Part shown: positions 1-12,447 of the stretch, piece after piece
Layout of the letters: each line of letters begins with the position of its first letter
How positions within the stretch are numbered: the stretch's first letter is position 1
Source: Sipunculus nudus
Lineage: Eukaryota; Annelida; Sipuncula; Golfingiida; Sipunculidae
DNA: 64,000 nt
NCBI GenBank assembly: GCA_026874595.1
Contig: CM049319.1
Span: forward strand, 61,452,917-61,516,916
Reading direction: 5' to 3'
Notes under the pieces: generated by a model
Databases searched by the model: none
What the model was told of the DNA's origin: nothing
The model's input: the letters and a program-made list of their open reading frames with translations, nothing else
Program-made: the position numbers and the translations under genes

Positions 1-330
1 ATAATTTCTGCTATCTCATTTTGAAAGATTTCACCCGCACAGTTTATACGAAACATTTGTCTTATGTGTCCATACAGGACTCTGTGAGTGGAGAATGTAG
101 TGATTGAGTGGCTCTCTGGTGAGAGTTCGAACTGGTAGTAGCCTGATGATAAATCAAGTTTACTTAACGTGGTTGAACCATTCAGTATGTTAATTAGTTC
201 ATCAACTGTGAGCATGACCTGTTTACTACGGCGAAAAGCTTTATTAGGGTCACGCATGTTGATACAGAGTCTCACAGAGTTGATTTGTTTAGGGACTACC
301 ACAACTTGGCTAACCAATGGAGTTGGGCCT
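1..330 (-). pseudogene. Reverse transcriptase fragment (Ty3 type)
   Basis: Read on the minus strand, this stretch gives typical Ty3 RT strings: a VVVPKQ segment, a CINMRDPNKA-like segment and a KLDLSSGYYQ segment, which contains the first catalytic Asp block. The fragment runs off the window edge. It is the same sequence as 39579-39910. Several frame breaks make it a relic. Confidence 0.75.
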
Positions 331-929
331 TCCGCTTTTCGATTATATCTACGTCTTTTCGCATATAGAAAGGTATTCTCATGTGTGGTTGGCTCCTCGG
401 TGCCACTGACTCATCATTGTTACTCATCGGTGACATTGTCTTTACAGTGACTTTGCCTATCCCCTCGAAGAAGTATTTGCTAATCATTTCATCTTTGTGT
501 TTTGGTGTTTTATCAATAGTGGCAACTTGTTGCAGTAACCTCAGCGACTGCGAGTTTTCTCAGCTCAGAATTGAACCTCCTGCTCATTTGACTACATAAA
601 CGATGGTGTTACACTTTGCGGTTTCAGAAACAGCTGTTGATTCTATTTTGCCACAAATAGGTTACGGTTTCTGCGAGTTATATGGGAACACCCGAATGTC
701 TTTTTTATCAATGTTCTACATTTTTCAAACATGGCACTGTCCATTACATTATTGCTTGCACCGGAGTTTGCGATCATTTCAACTGTATTACCACATATTT
801 GTATTTTGAACTTTAGAGGCGTTTTGTCTGTGGTATTGTCACAGAATAAATACAGTGGTACCTCATTTTAAAACTGTAGTGTCATGTAGTGTGTTAACAG
901 TGCTTACTGTTTGTCGCGTTAGTCAGTCA

Positions 930-1445
930 CGAGGTCTTGACTGACATACTCTCCAAAGTGGTTCATCTTTCCACAACACTTGCACTTTCTGTTGAAGGCA
1001 GGCCATTTGGATATATCTCATGGGTGAGGCCACTGACCAGTACAATCTGTGAAGTTACACATTGCTGTACAATGATCTTGATCACCAAACTCACATGTTG
1101 ACGCAAGTTGCTTTAGTCGCGTGAAGTATGCTATAATTCCTTCACCCCTCTCTTGTTTGGCTTGTCGAATTGTGTAAACTTCGAACTCTTGGTTTTTCTT
1201 TGGCAAAAAAAGGCCTTTAAGGCGGATAAAGCTTTGGCGAGGTAAGTCTCAGGGGGGTGAGCATGGAGGTTCGACTCTGTGTCTGCCAACATGTCAAAGA
1301 TGTCATGAACGGACGGACATGCATAGTGCAATAGAAGAGCTCTTTGCCGTTTGCTTCCCTGATATCGAGAGACGTATTTTGTACAAGGTACACCGACACC
1401 TTCAGCGTGAATGTCAAACGCCGCGAAATCTTGGAGCTCCGCCAT
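930..1445 (-). pseudogene. gag relic with degenerate zinc knuckle
   Basis: Minus-strand frames at 1445-1131 and 1206-1018 show gag capsid-type strings, RALLLHYACPSVHDIF and AYFTRLKQLASTCEFGDQD. These match in style the gag of the intact-looking element at 19.9-20.4 kb (AYVTRLRQLAQTCDFG). A CKCCGKMNHF remnant of a zinc knuckle follows near 930-985. The pieces lie in different frames. Confidence 0.65.
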
Positions 1446-1572
1446 GTTTTAGTGGTTTCTGACACTGTGACCGATAGGTAAAATCAGTGATACTCATGTT
1501 CATGGGCGATGACAGGTTTCTGTGTGGCTTTTGCGTGATAGTTAAAAAATGTCCGTATCCTCTTGTCACTTA

Positions 1573-1746
1573 TGTGATGTTCTTCTACTTGTATAAATCA
1601 TAAGAACTCAGGATTATGTTCACAGACGTTTACTCGCGCTGCCAATATGGCGAACTCCATAACTCACTTCGCCACATATCAACGCATGGATCGAGTTGTA
1701 ACACGGACATTACGCATAACAAATTAGTCCGCGTCTGGACACTACA
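1573..1746 (-). repeat. LTR of the Ty3 relic (copy A)
   Basis: This 174-bp segment begins TGTGATG and ends GGACACTACA. It is nearly identical to 41189-41362 and about 80% similar by eye to 37383-37552, which is the other LTR of the homologous relic. The inner part is the most conserved and contains CAGACGTTTACTCG. Confidence 0.65.
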
Positions 1747-2016
1747 CCGCCTTTAAGTCTTATGCTCTTACCCTAAACCATGGAAGCCGATACGTCCTAT
1801 AACCTACCATTTTGCATGTGTTCCTATAAATATGAAGGGGTCAAATTGGAGAAATTATTGAGCGGTCCCTAGTTAATCCAATTTCCACTGTTCGAGCGTT
1901 TAAAAATACTGAGTGATAATGATTGTTAACAGGGTTGTCTAAGAATGTATCAATATATATGATCAAACCAGCTTGTAGCAAAAGTCTGTGTTAATCGTAA
2001 TCCATTTTCGTAACAG

Positions 2017-2169
2017 TTTGCAGGGCAAGCTATGGAAATTAAGGAGGTTGAGAGAGCGGCGGAGGAAGAGGACACCGACATGTCTGACGGCGGCCTGGAC
2101 GGAAGTGGCCAACTCAGTGCTGCCCCCTGGCTCATGATTCTGTTGTGCCTGATGTTCTTTACTATATAG
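2017..2169 (+). CDS. Last exon of RGM-like gene A (GPI-signal exon)
   Basis: An acceptor (TTTTCGTAACAG) precedes an open frame of 50 codons ending at TAG 2167-2169. It encodes FAGQAMEIKEVERA, an acidic linker, a small-residue stretch (GGLDGSGQ) and a hydrophobic tail that ends the protein. That layout is typical of a GPI-attachment signal, as in RGM proteins. The upstream exons of gene A lie left of the window. It differs from the B exon (41637-41789) at five codons, all replacements. It starts in phase 0, matching the exon that ends at 36246 in gene B. Confidence 0.75.
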   Translation, partial: FAGQAMEIKEVERAAEEEDTDMSDGGLDGSGQLSAAPWLMILLCLMFFTI

Positions 2170-3151
2170 TCTCCAAGCTGTGAATTTTGTTACCCGTTTT
2201 GATCCTAGAAGTTTCTGAATAGCACAATAATATAATCAGAAATTTGTATTTTTATAAATCTAAAGGAGAAGAGCTTAATCATATGAAAAGGAAAGCCTAA
2301 TAGCTTTTATTTAGAATATTAAAATGTTTAAAGGTATTTCTTCCAATTTAAATGCATGATATAGAGTTGTTAGCAAGGCTGCTCATATTCATTCAACAAA
2401 GACATAGGTATGTAACGAGAAATGTCTGTATAGGTAATAACTCCTCCAACCGCAGAACTTTACGAAACTTCATTTTCATACTCGGCTGCTTTTCACAGGA
2501 ACAGTCTCGCTATTCAGATCATTGAAGCCAGGTCTCTCCAGGGACAGTAAATTTCTTGGAAAACAACTAGGAGGCTTGACATGCTGGTTTCAACATGCAT
2601 ACAAATAACTCTTTTTCGTATTTACCACTTATTACAGTCTGGCCAACTGCTAATTCCTTATGCATGATATGTTTTTCACACTATACAGTTTAAAATTCGA
2701 CAGTTAATTTCGTATGAAAATAGTACAATAGTACATCTTGTCGTTAAAATACGCCCACGACTTATAGATAATTCTCTTTAAATTGCAAAATTTTAAGCAC
2801 TGACAGATAAAACCAAGTTATTCGCATGCATTTTGTAAAAGGTCGCTTAAATTTTTACGTTATTTGTTCATTGATAACATTCATCTTGTGTTGTGTATTT
2901 GCAAATATTATAGAAGCACATCAATTACGAAAATATTTACTTGTATATTATTCCAGCAGGCATGAATAAAAAGTAAAAAGTAAAATCTCAAGGTGTTAAG
3001 ATCTTTTTAAGATCTTGGACGGAGGAGTTGCTTATGTTAAAAATGTAAATCACTCCAGACGGCAGGTTTTCATGTTGTTTTGCTTTTTGTGCGGGGACTG
3101 TCCGCAACTTGAGGTTCTTGTTCAATAATAGGATGTAAGTCCTCCATTCTT
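2170..3151 (+). other. 3' flank of gene A, no gene seen
   Basis: AT-rich sequence after the stop of gene A. It is collinear with 41790-42828 after gene B. An AATAAA lies at 2965-2970 (42589-42594 in the other copy) and could be a polyadenylation signal, but it is about 800 bp from the stop. I see no coding frame. Confidence 0.4.
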
Positions 3152-3684
3152 TCAAACCACGCACTGATTCAGAATTTGCAAATTAAACAACCACTGTAGC
3201 TCTTCACAAGTATATTTGTTTTGTTTCCAAGCCGCGGTAAAAATCACACTGAAGTCGTCCGCTTGCGCGGGACAGCCGATATACCTGTTATATATTCTAC
3301 CCCCCGGCCGAATCTTTCTAAGGTTTACCAGGAGGCCATTTACATATGTCATGTAAGGCAGATAGGTATGTATTATTCTTTCACTCCTGGTACACGGCTT
3401 GTCAAATCTATATATAAGCGTCCATTAGGACTCTCTAGATTTTCCCACTAATACCCAGTTTGTTCAATTCAACAAAACCCCTTTGTGCAATACGGTATCA
3501 TACGCCTTATTCCTGTCGAGAAACATTTACAGACATTAGACTGACGTTCTAGATTATGACAAATGTCCTCTAACAAGCAATATGATGCATCTAGACCCCC
3601 TGTTTTTTTCTGAAAAGCAAACTTTATCAAATTCGGGAATGGCGTCCCCTTTAGGGTAAAGTGATTGTTCATGCTATCTGGCAA
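3152..3684 (-). pseudogene. Non-LTR retrotransposon RT relic (copy A/B)
   Basis: Minus-strand frames carry two blocks of a LINE-type reverse transcriptase. One is KFAFQKKTGGLDASYCLLED followed, after a frameshift, by a CFLDRNKAYDTVLHKG-type block containing the first catalytic Asp. The other is YVNGLLVNLRKIRPGG leading to GCPAQADD, the position of the YADD motif. The middle of the RT is missing or scrambled. The same relic is at 42829-43357. Confidence 0.6.
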
Positions 3685-4555
3685 TACATTTTGCAGTATT
3701 TTTTAAAGGAGGAGAGATATTCTTTTCTGTTTTCAGTGCGGCATATTCTTAATTTATCTCATTCCCCAAGGAACTGATTCGGTGTCTCCTATCATAGAAA
3801 ACATGATATATACTTAATATTGTATAATTTTTTCTCAATTCTTGTTTATAGTATCCCAATGCATCTTATTATGTACAGTGCTTTAGAGCTATTGTATTTT
3901 AATAGAGGGAATTAGGCACAAAAATATACTCCAATGAATAAAAAAATAAAAAAAAAAGACACAGACATAAAGTGTTCGACTAATACATTGCAGCCATTTT
4001 TGATTTGTTCACTGACCACGCAGACGCGTGTCAATTCAAGCCCAGACACATTTAATTTTTTGAACTAATGCATTTGATAGTCCTTGGTTTGGTGAATCTC
4101 GACTACTTGTCACATATTGCAAACGGTTGTTATTTTAAGGATTTTAAAACTTAATTTCATACACTTAATTTAGACTGAAATTTTTCAGTAAAAAAGGGTC
4201 CACTCGGAATGCATGCCATTTTTTAAAATATCTAAGTGATCCCTTGCATATCGAACTAATTTTATGAACAGATATACATCACGAAGCCAGAAATTCGCAG
4301 ATCGTATTACTCTGTACACTTTAAGGTAACAACCATGATAATCAGCAATTCTGTTACCTTAACTAAACCACCTGGATACGGCGTACACTTATATGCCAAT
4401 CACTTATATGCCAATCACACAATAGGGATCAAATATACATGAATGCGAGGGCTCTCATATAAGAGAATGCAGATTTTCAGGTCAGGTTATGAGACTTCAT
4501 GGTGATGGTTCGCATGGCTGGTATGAGTTGTAACTTAAACAGCAAAACTTCATTC
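3685..4555. other. Intergenic, no gene seen; holds an empty insertion site
   Basis: AT-rich sequence collinear with 43358-46310, but much shorter. Near 3930 it shows the uninterrupted target of the pogo-like element that fills 43597-44606 in the other copy. The segment 4390-4480 is a shortened copy of the MITE at 45331-45687. Confidence 0.5.
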
Positions 4556-4990
4556 TTTTAATTTATAAAGGATTGATCAAATCCTGAAATGCAAAAGTTA
4601 ACTGTGATATGATGAGGGTTTTTATAATGTCAGTTTTACCTGATATTGTTCTTGTTGACCATGTATTTAAACTTGCATGGAATTGACTTAATATTTCTTT
4701 ATTATTGATATCTTTCATTTTTCGCCTATCTGGATGTATGTATAAACCAAGAATTTTTACGGGTTCTGGTCACCACTTAAGTCCTATATTTCCCATATTG
4801 TCACATATGTTTTTTGTATTCTCTTTTACTTTCATAATAACACTTTTATCCAAATTTACTTTAGGGCTTGATATTTTTTAACTTAAAAAAAAAAAAATGT
4901 TAAAATAGTTTCTTTTATTGATTCATGTCCTCCTAGATCCTGTGAGAAAGACAGCAGCAGTATTTCCTGCAGATTTTTTTTTTCTAGCAA
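4556..4990 (-). pseudogene. Second LINE relic, RT 3' part (disrupted copy)
   Basis: On the minus strand this reads as the post-catalytic part of a non-LTR reverse transcriptase, with a KILGLYIHPDRRK-like segment and a thumb-type WSTR segment. It matches 46310-46560, where the frame is better kept. Here it retains about 170 bp (4711-4885) that the other copy has lost. It is cut off at about 4975 by inserted sequence and resumes at 7576. Confidence 0.55.
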
Positions 4991-6281
4991 CAAAATGTTG
5001 ATTTTTTTTTTGTGAATTTTCATTTTAAGTTTTAATTTGTAGAATTCAATCATTGTAACGAGGACGCCTGTCTGACTCGGGGAATTCCGACTGAGTATTT
5101 GAGTTCAGCATTTGTTAATCGTTGAATGAACTGACGTGACGAAATTTACTTAATGTAATATGATACACACGAAGATGATAAAATTAATTAAGATTTCTTT
5201 ACACACAAATATACGCTTATGGAACACCAGTGGTAAGTATCACGTGATAACAAACTTTAACGTGCCTCCCACTTTATTTGTTACTTTTACACAGAAGGAA
5301 AGTTAAAATATGTTCACCCTTGGTCACGTTGGTTGGTAAGTTTTCGGAAAAATTTCCGTTTTATTCCAAATGAAGAGTCCATTATATATTGGAGATAATA
5401 TGGATCGTCATATGTTTTTTTTTTTCTGTGAAAGCATCCATTACTTTTGTAAAATACGGCTTATCCTCTATCCTACAGGTACACAGGAACACAAGACTAT
5501 TTTTAGCGGATTCTAGCGGAGGTGTGTGGGCTCAGACTACGCATCTAGTTACTAATAAGCATTTCCTTACTTTAGTTACTGCAGAATTATTGACATAAAG
5601 AAATCTAGCTAACAAACATTTTATGTTATGATTTTTAAAAGTTCCAATCATACAAGGTGTATATCTCCCAGCTGGGTTCGTCAATTCTTGTGTTAGATAT
5701 CAGATTTGATTTGTTAAGGCAGTTACACTCTCCAGATCCCCGACGGAAATTGACCGTCGTGACGTTCGACATTGTCTCACAGTGAAGTATAGAGGAAAAC
5801 AACGAGCTCTGCACAGACGAGTCCAAGCTGAAAGGGGCACTTCTCGTGTCGGTCTCTGTGAGGCGCCAATCTCGGCTTTTTGTGAAGTTACCTTAAACCA
5901 ATAAAAATGCTCTTATTCCCGTTGTTTGTGTTTATCCGCATATATATTGTGCAAGCATTACTGTAAAATCTTTGGGCTCGGTTTAGTTATCATTAATGGT
6001 AGGAGTTGGTTATAAAATCATAATCGATGATTGAAAACTAAAAACGACCGATGATCAATTCTGAATCGGTTATAATATTTTATGTATTTTCTATATTACC
6101 TTGAAATTTGTTGTATATACACGTACCTAAAATACTGACCCCAGTAAATGGTCTGTCTGACATAAACGTTGGCATTCATAATGAAACTATCAATCAACCC
6201 GCATCTAATATCGACTTGACGTCTGACGACTGTTGGCTGCGCAATGTCCCGTTTTTATGCTGTTCGTTATGTTATTTCATA
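4991..6281. other. Insertion absent from the other copy, unidentified
   Basis: About 1.3 kb with no counterpart at the homologous place near 46550. It lies directly left of the pogo-like element at 6284. I see no convincing coding frame. It may be another mobile element or an older composite insertion. Confidence 0.3.
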
Positions 6282-6283
6282 TA

Positions 6284-7573
6284 CAGTGAAACCTGTCTAA
6301 AGCGGACAGTGAATGGACTCAATAATTTTGTCCGTAATAGTGAGGTGTCCTTATTAGGCAGGTTGACCTTGGTTGATAACTGAGGGATTATAAATAAAGA
6401 CAACGAACAGCTGCAAGAACGTATTTATTGTATTTTATCAGATTTCATGTATATGTATAACATATTCATGCACACATCATGCATTCAATATTCATATACA
6501 AACTGATTTTTTTTACTTATCTCAAGTAGTGAACAATATAAGGAGAAAGGTAAATGAAGACATCCGTAAAAACAATGTTCATATTATCGCGTACCCTCTA
6601 TTTCGCTGATTCACTCAGTCGAATAAGCTTGACTTTCTCAGATAGCATAAGCTCCCGCCCAGGAGTACCTGTGGTGCCACCTGGCGGCATTGCCTAAAAC
6701 TCTACCTGTTCAGCTGTCCAAATGCGATAATCTCAAAGATTATGACGACGTTGATAATGAGAAGATTGTAATGGCTACGAACCTGGGAACATTCGTTTTT
6801 ACAGGTGAATGTAGCTTAAGCCTGAAATAAACTATTTTTTTATGATGGGTGTTTGGTTTGATTTGCTTTAATGTTGAAGGCACCCGAGATTAAACGAACC
6901 CCGAGGAGCTTGTGCACGGCGTCACGGTATAAACAACTACGGAGCGAGCAGATGTTTGACACTGAGCAGATCAGTTTGAGATATACTGAGCAAAACCGAT
7001 AAATTATTATCAAACAGCCTGCTATAACAAAGTGGCTCATTTTACAGTTAGATATTGCGTGGTGAGATCAGGGACGCATGGGAAATCAGTTGCCGTTTAA
7101 TCAATTTAATAACCCCACGGTCGAGCGAAAAATATGCAGCTTCGCAACGTGTGAATGATCAACCGTGAAATGAAGTGACACGATGTTTAAATTTGCTGTG
7201 TTTAACTCAGGAGCACATCACACCGTGACATGAGCACGGACACGCATTAAGGTATCAACTGGGGATTGCATACTCCTTTGTGTTCCAGTCCCGGGAACAG
7301 CAACAGTACCGGTTGTCTTTGATGTTGCCCCGGGCGAGTGATCAGTGTCCGCGGGAGGTGGCGTATCGTGTCCGCATTTGTCAGGTTCATTTACTCTTAG
7401 AATGTTGGTTTGAGTGAAAATCTGCTGTCCGTTGTCCGCAGTAGTGAGGTGTCCGCCTTACAGAGGTTCCGCTTATACATAACATATAGAGATTTTTTAA
7501 GGGACTTAACTATCTTGTCCGTTATAGCCAGTTGTCCCCCTAAGTAAGGTGTCCGTTAGACCTGTTTTCACTG
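6284..7573. mobile_element. Non-autonomous pogo/Tigger-like element 1
   Basis: The left end reads CAGTGAAACCTGTCTAAAGC and the right end, reverse complemented, reads CAGTGAAAACAGGTCTAACG, forming terminal inverted repeats of about 25 bp. A TA dinucleotide flanks each side (6282-6283 and 7574-7575). CAGT termini, a TA duplication and a purine-rich TIR are typical of pogo/Tigger-type Tc1/mariner elements. There is no transposase frame, so it depends on an enzyme encoded elsewhere. Confidence 0.7.
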
Positions 7574-7575
7574 TA

Positions 7576-7790
7576 TTTCTGGCAGGTTTATATCCTTTGC
7601 ATATGCTTGCGTAATCGTTTTCAATCGTTTATGCAAAAATGCAATCAATTTAATCGATTTTGAAAGAATACGACCAATCATCGATTTGGTCGATCGATCA
7701 GCACACCACAAGTTGACATCCGTATGTAGTGTGTCGAATCTTGTGTGCGAACAGCTTAACATGACGACCATTTGTTCACGGCCTCAGTTC
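7576..7790 (-). pseudogene. Continuation of second LINE relic
   Basis: This resumes the LINE frame broken at about 4975. On the minus strand it contains a SMIGRILSKSIKLIAFLHKRL segment, matching SMIGRFLLKLIKSIAFLRKQ at 46687 and below in the other copy. Two blocks of foreign sequence (4977-7573) separate it from the rest. Confidence 0.55.
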
Positions 7791-9802
7791 ATTTTTACTC
7801 TTTATATGTGACCTCGCTTAGACGACCACCTCGAAAATTGGACCACTTTATCTAGGTCCTGTTGGTTGACGTAATTTCGGGGTCTCGCTGCATAATACTT
7901 GCGTACTAAACTAACCAAAGTAGGAAATTTCACAAATGAAAGCTTGTTTCTGATTGCAGTTGCCCTCGTCCCAGCGGTGGACGTCGAAGTAAAGTGGGGG
8001 TGTAAACCAGTAAGCGTTGACGGTCATTCTGATGCAGTCGTTATCAGGAAGATGATCTGGTTGTCCTGGAATCCAGTTAGTCCATCTGGTCCTTGAGCCG
8101 TCTGCCCAGCAAAAATCATCAGCTAAACAAAACGGTAAAAAGTGTCACCGACAGATTCAAATCAGGTAATGGTCAACGTCTTTTACATAAAGTCTTCATC
8201 TGTTTCACAGAAGGTCAATGCAGAAAATCTTTAATTTACATAATAATACTCGCTACACAAATCAGGTTATATGTACACAATCATCATCTATGCCTTTGAG
8301 GGGAGAAAAATTACATAAGTTTTAGCTTAAAATAATTTAAAAATGAATAATGTTTTAGTTTTGCCGCTGCATATTCGTTTCTCGTCGCAACCACGATTTA
8401 GCCATTTGCTAAAAGCAAGCCACAAGAAAAGCATAAGGTTGATCATATGAGAAATCTGGATTGGTGCATTCAGGGTTATGTGTAAAATAGTAAATGCGAT
8501 CTCTAAGTAGGTTTGCCCTGTTGGTGGTGAAATCTTTATATGATCTACTCTGCTTGAAGTCACTACCGCCAGATCAATACGGAGCGCCAAAACCTGGCTA
8601 CACGTAACGCAGGTAGGCTGCCTTCTCTGGTGAGCGGACCTTCACCAAGGCGCGATCGGAACAGCTGTCGCAGCCTTCCCTCTACGAAGCAAGTGTCTGG
8701 TTACGATATAGACATTCGGTTTAGTATTTATGCCAACCAGCAAGACGGTCTACAAACAGAGAAGAAAATAACCCAACAAACTCAATTCGCAAGAAAAAAC
8801 TCCATTAGCATACTGTTGCTTTTACAACCAAGACTACCAGCGGCGTCAATACAGGGGGTACGTGTGGTAGTGGTGGTGGTGTGTGTGTGTGTTGGGGTGG
8901 GGGTTGTTTATATATCTCCCTTCCCCATTTTGGCAGGGAGAGGATAATAAATATAACCACCCCACCCCCCCCCCCCGCGATTAAGGTGCCTTGGGGGGGG
9001 GGGTAAATAGGTCAAAGGTCAGGGCCATTGAAAAACCTTACATTCCTCATAACTTTGAAAAAAATTAACGTATCAACTTATTCTTACCTGATTTTTTTTA
9101 GTCTTTTCCATTCCCTATATCATGGTTTAATCAACCTCTGTTTGCCTTGTGTCACCTTTTCAGTATGTCTGTCTGTTTCCGTGTTGTTTTCAATTTTGTC
9201 AACGGTCTGGTTGTTCTATCTGACATTTAGCACACTACATGGCATAGTTTTGCCGCAATCATCTTGAATACAAGCATGGCTCGTACGGGTTATTTGTCGA
9301 AAGCCAACTTGTACGCGATACAAAGAAATATGACTCATTACCAAAGGACGGATTTTGAGTTTGGCTTGTGATTTTACTAGTGTTCTTTTATGTTAAATCA
9401 TCACTCGTAAGCTAATGTTAAGATTATGGGCCGTTTACCACAATATCAGTGCAACAGAATGGATGGCCAGTGCAGTGCATTCCCCCGTATGGCTTGTATC
9501 ACGACACAAGTCAGGCTTACCAGCCAAATATAAATGTTTTCTGAGTCGTGTACTCACGGCTACTGGCTGACACGTATTTGCTAGAGCTGACACAAAGGCA
9601 CATTCTTGTCCCTTTCCCCGGCAGTCCCCTTCACATAGTTTATAAGGCAATAAACAAACATTTCGGTCGTTATCACTGCAGTTCCCATATCAATGGGCAA
9701 TAACATTGCCTGGTCGTGATGTTTTGTTTAATCCTCAAGGACCTGATATCACTTCAGTATGGCTCGCATGCATTTCTTTGTCGGCTTGAATCTTGAAATG
9801 TA
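7791..9802. other. Intergenic, no gene seen
   Basis: Collinear with 46800-48648 at high similarity, with a 111-bp gap in the other copy near 8640-8750. At 7808-7893 is a short element-like block (ACCTCGCTTAGACGACCACC to GGGGTCTCGCTG) that looks like a miniature pogo-type remnant. Short frames present in both copies are not constrained and I do not call genes. A GT/G-rich simple tract runs at 8866-9005. Confidence 0.4.
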
Positions 9803-10602
9803 GGGGCGGATCCAGGATTTAAGAAAAGGAGGGGTCCAACTAAATAGGATTAATAATAAAGCCTAAAGAAAGGTTCCCAGGTATGGAAAAAGGGGTCCAG
9901 GCCTAGCTGTGAATAGGCCTACGCTACTTTGTAGGTACATTGAGCTGGTAGGCCTAAACTGAGTCGTGATAAAAGCTATACTCGAGGCGGAAGAATGCAT
10001 TGCAGCGGATCGGTATTCTATCATGTTCCATTCATATCTTGGTAAGAAGTCCCACAATCTTAACATTACGAATGTTGAATTAACACAAAAGAATACATGT
10101 GAACTCACAACCCAAACTGAAACTCTAATTCCATGGTAAAGAGTCATTCCTGTATCGCGTAAAAGTTAGCTGCCGTCCAGTAACCCGTACAGAGCCATGC
10201 TTGTATTCAAGCGGTCAGAAACTCAAGAAACATGCAGTGGGGTTTTCTCACACATGCTAGGTGTTGTTAGAAAGCAAACTTACAAAGCTCACGATTGGTC
10301 TGGATTATGTCAAGTTACAGCTTTCTTCCAGGACATGAGGCGTTGTCAAAAATGATGAAATTATTTGCATCCTCATAGTGCGTCTCTCGCTGAAGGATAT
10401 AACGGCACTCTGACAGCCAGTACGCTGGTCGCAGTAAACTCTCTAATGACAAGCTGAGAGGGCCGAAATGGCGCTAGTCCAGGCCGCAAAAACTGGTCTT
10501 AAACCCTGGAAACAAGTTTTTCGGTGACTAAAGGGGGTGGGTTGTATCCCCCTACAGCCCCCCCCCCCCCCCCCCCCCGCCATCCTACTGGATCCGCTTC
10601 TG
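9803..10602. mobile_element. MITE with GCGGATCCAG inverted ends
   Basis: The left end is GGGGCGGATCCAGGATTT and the right end, reverse complemented, is TCAGAAGCGGATCCAGT, sharing GCGGATCCAG. About 800 bp, with a 20-bp poly-C run just inside the right end (10559-10578). The other copy starts at 48649 but is truncated by the deletion that removed the gene C promoter. There is no coding frame. Confidence 0.55.
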
Positions 10603-11064
10603 ATTAATGTGGCACTTGGTAACGGCGCAATACGTCTACTCCGTTCCACTAGCACGTAGAACTAATCGTTAATCCTTTTGACACACTTAATACATTATAT
10701 ATTGTTTTTTAATGTTGTACTGCTATGAACCGTAAATGTATTAAGGATATATATAAAATGCGGAACATTGTTTGTAACAAGGAATCGTCCATTTCAGTGA
10801 TATAGGGGAGTTAGCATTTTTTTACTTTAAGTAAAAATGAATTCAGCGATAAAAGCCAATCGTATATTAGAAAAGCAAGTAAGTTATCAACGACATTATC
10901 AGAAAAAAAGTATTGTACAGGGGCTTATTAGTTTTATAATATAATATAATATGTATTTGCTAGCCCAACAATTCAGGTTGTGGCTGTTTTTCTGACAACC
11001 TGAGCACCCTTATGATGTGTTCGAATCGAGCGCCCATAGTTACCAAAAATAAACAAAATAAGTC
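10603..11064 (+). promoter_or_regulatory. Upstream region of gene B
   Basis: About 460 bp of AT-rich, non-repetitive sequence between a MITE and the TATA box of gene B. It has no homologue in the window because the corresponding part of copy C is deleted. It is the best place to look for the control elements of gene B. I see no certain factor-binding sites. Confidence 0.4.
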
Positions 11065-11072
11065 TATATAAA
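11065..11072 (+). promoter_or_regulatory. TATA box of gene B
   Basis: TATATAAA lies 45 bp before the start codon at 11117. Transcription would be expected to start around 11095-11100, giving a very short 5' leader of about 20 nt (TTAATACAAAACCACAATC before ATG). The box, the leader and the signal-peptide exon lie inside the segment missing from copy C. Confidence 0.6.
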
Positions 11073-11116
11073 CGCTGGAGACACGATTCATTTAACCTTA
11101 ATACAAAACCACAATC

Positions 11117-11168
11117 ATGGAGCGCGCAGTGTTCTTGGTTTTGATGACATTCTTCCTAGCGGCTCCAA
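11117..11168 (+). CDS. Gene B exon 1: signal peptide
   Basis: ATG opens MERAVFLVLMTFFLAAP and ends in phase 1 at donor GTAAGT. A short charged n-region, a hydrophobic core and a small-residue end make a classical secretion signal; joining exon 2 supplies SSQESC, so cleavage near the junction is likely. It sits 45 bp after the TATA box. The matching sequence in copy C is deleted except for the last few bases and the donor. Confidence 0.75.
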
Positions 11169-11288
11169 GTAAGTTAAAAATCTATGTTTTAATTTACTTA
11201 TAAATCTATTTTTACTCTCAAAAATATCTAAACAGGGCTGACGGTAGAGGGGGAATCGGAATATGTATGTATGTATGTATGTATGTAT

Positions 11289-11336
<48 letters not shown>

Positions 11337-12387
11337 GTTTATTGAAGATGACCCATGTAATCGTCCCCTGCTATCCCTCTGAAAATAATATATATATATA
11401 TATATATTTATATACTGGAAAATAAAAAATATGAATAATTTGAATGATAGCCTTGGTTCAGTCTCTTCATTTGTGAGTTTACTATAAAATATAATATATC
11501 TGAGCCTGGTTTAGACTCACTTGTTATGAAACGTAACATTTAATTTTCTTTGAAACCTTTTACTAAGACAATATACACAGACAATTAAAGGTAATATCTA
11601 TTTTGCGTTCTAATTAAATAGAGCTGTTGTTTTTTATCCCATTGATGTTATGGAATGTTTATACTTTTGATACATGTTTGTTGTCATATTTGTGTCTAGA
11701 ATCATTACAAAGGGTTACAAAGGCACCGGCATAACATAATTAAGTTCCGTATATTTAACTAAGGGAATGAACGAATAGCTTCATGGGCTTGTCCAGGTAA
11801 CTTTGTCATCACTGAAGACTTATTTTATGGGAAAATCCTAAGACATATATGGTATATATGTATGTTTAATAAGTCCATCAGTACATCATATGAGTGCATC
11901 ATACGTAATCTAAGGAATTATGCTCTGACTTAAAAGCGTGCTTGACGACTTCTTTGTGAAAGTTCAAGCTAAGAGGGTAAATGAGTTCATTTAATTTTAA
12001 AGTTTATATTAAAAGTGATTAATAAACTCGGTAACCGGGATTTTTATCGGGGTTTGGGGGATGTCTTGAATAAGGTGAGGAATATAGGCTCCATTTTTAA
12101 TTCTAAAAGTTAAAATAAAATATAGATGTTCAGCGGGATACTGTCACATATAGGATATGTAAATATATTTTTACAATATTATGGCGCTGTGGCCAGAAAT
12201 TCATACTTCGTTATATTTATCGTATATAAGTTTGCGCCACTTGTTTTGTCACCTGATGAGGAAGACTGTGAACCACGCAAGCTCGTGCAACCTTTTAAAA
12301 AGTTAGTCGAAACGGAGGCGTCTCCTCTCATTTATACTTGACTACGTGGAGACTAACACGGCTAAATATACTGTTCTACACATACAC

Positions 12388-12447
<60 letters not shown>

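Larger units (their letters stand above)
1..1746 (-). mobile_element. Ty3/gypsy relic, gag half plus LTR (copy A)
   Basis: This is the 5' half of a minus-strand Ty3/gypsy element, cut by the left edge of the window. From right to left it holds an LTR, gag remnants, a zinc-knuckle remnant and the start of reverse transcriptase. The same relic lies at 39579-41362 in the same position relative to the next RGM-like last exon. The insertion therefore predates the tandem duplication. Frames are broken many times, so it is not functional. Confidence 0.8.

Noticed and set aside
169-450. Plus-strand 93-codon frame, repeated at 39747-40028
   Set aside because: It is the reverse of a Ty3 reverse transcriptase relic; the minus strand carries the recognisable motifs.
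8630-8947. 105-codon plus-strand frame
   Set aside because: It ends in a GT-rich simple tract and is interrupted in the other copy by a 111-bp gap.
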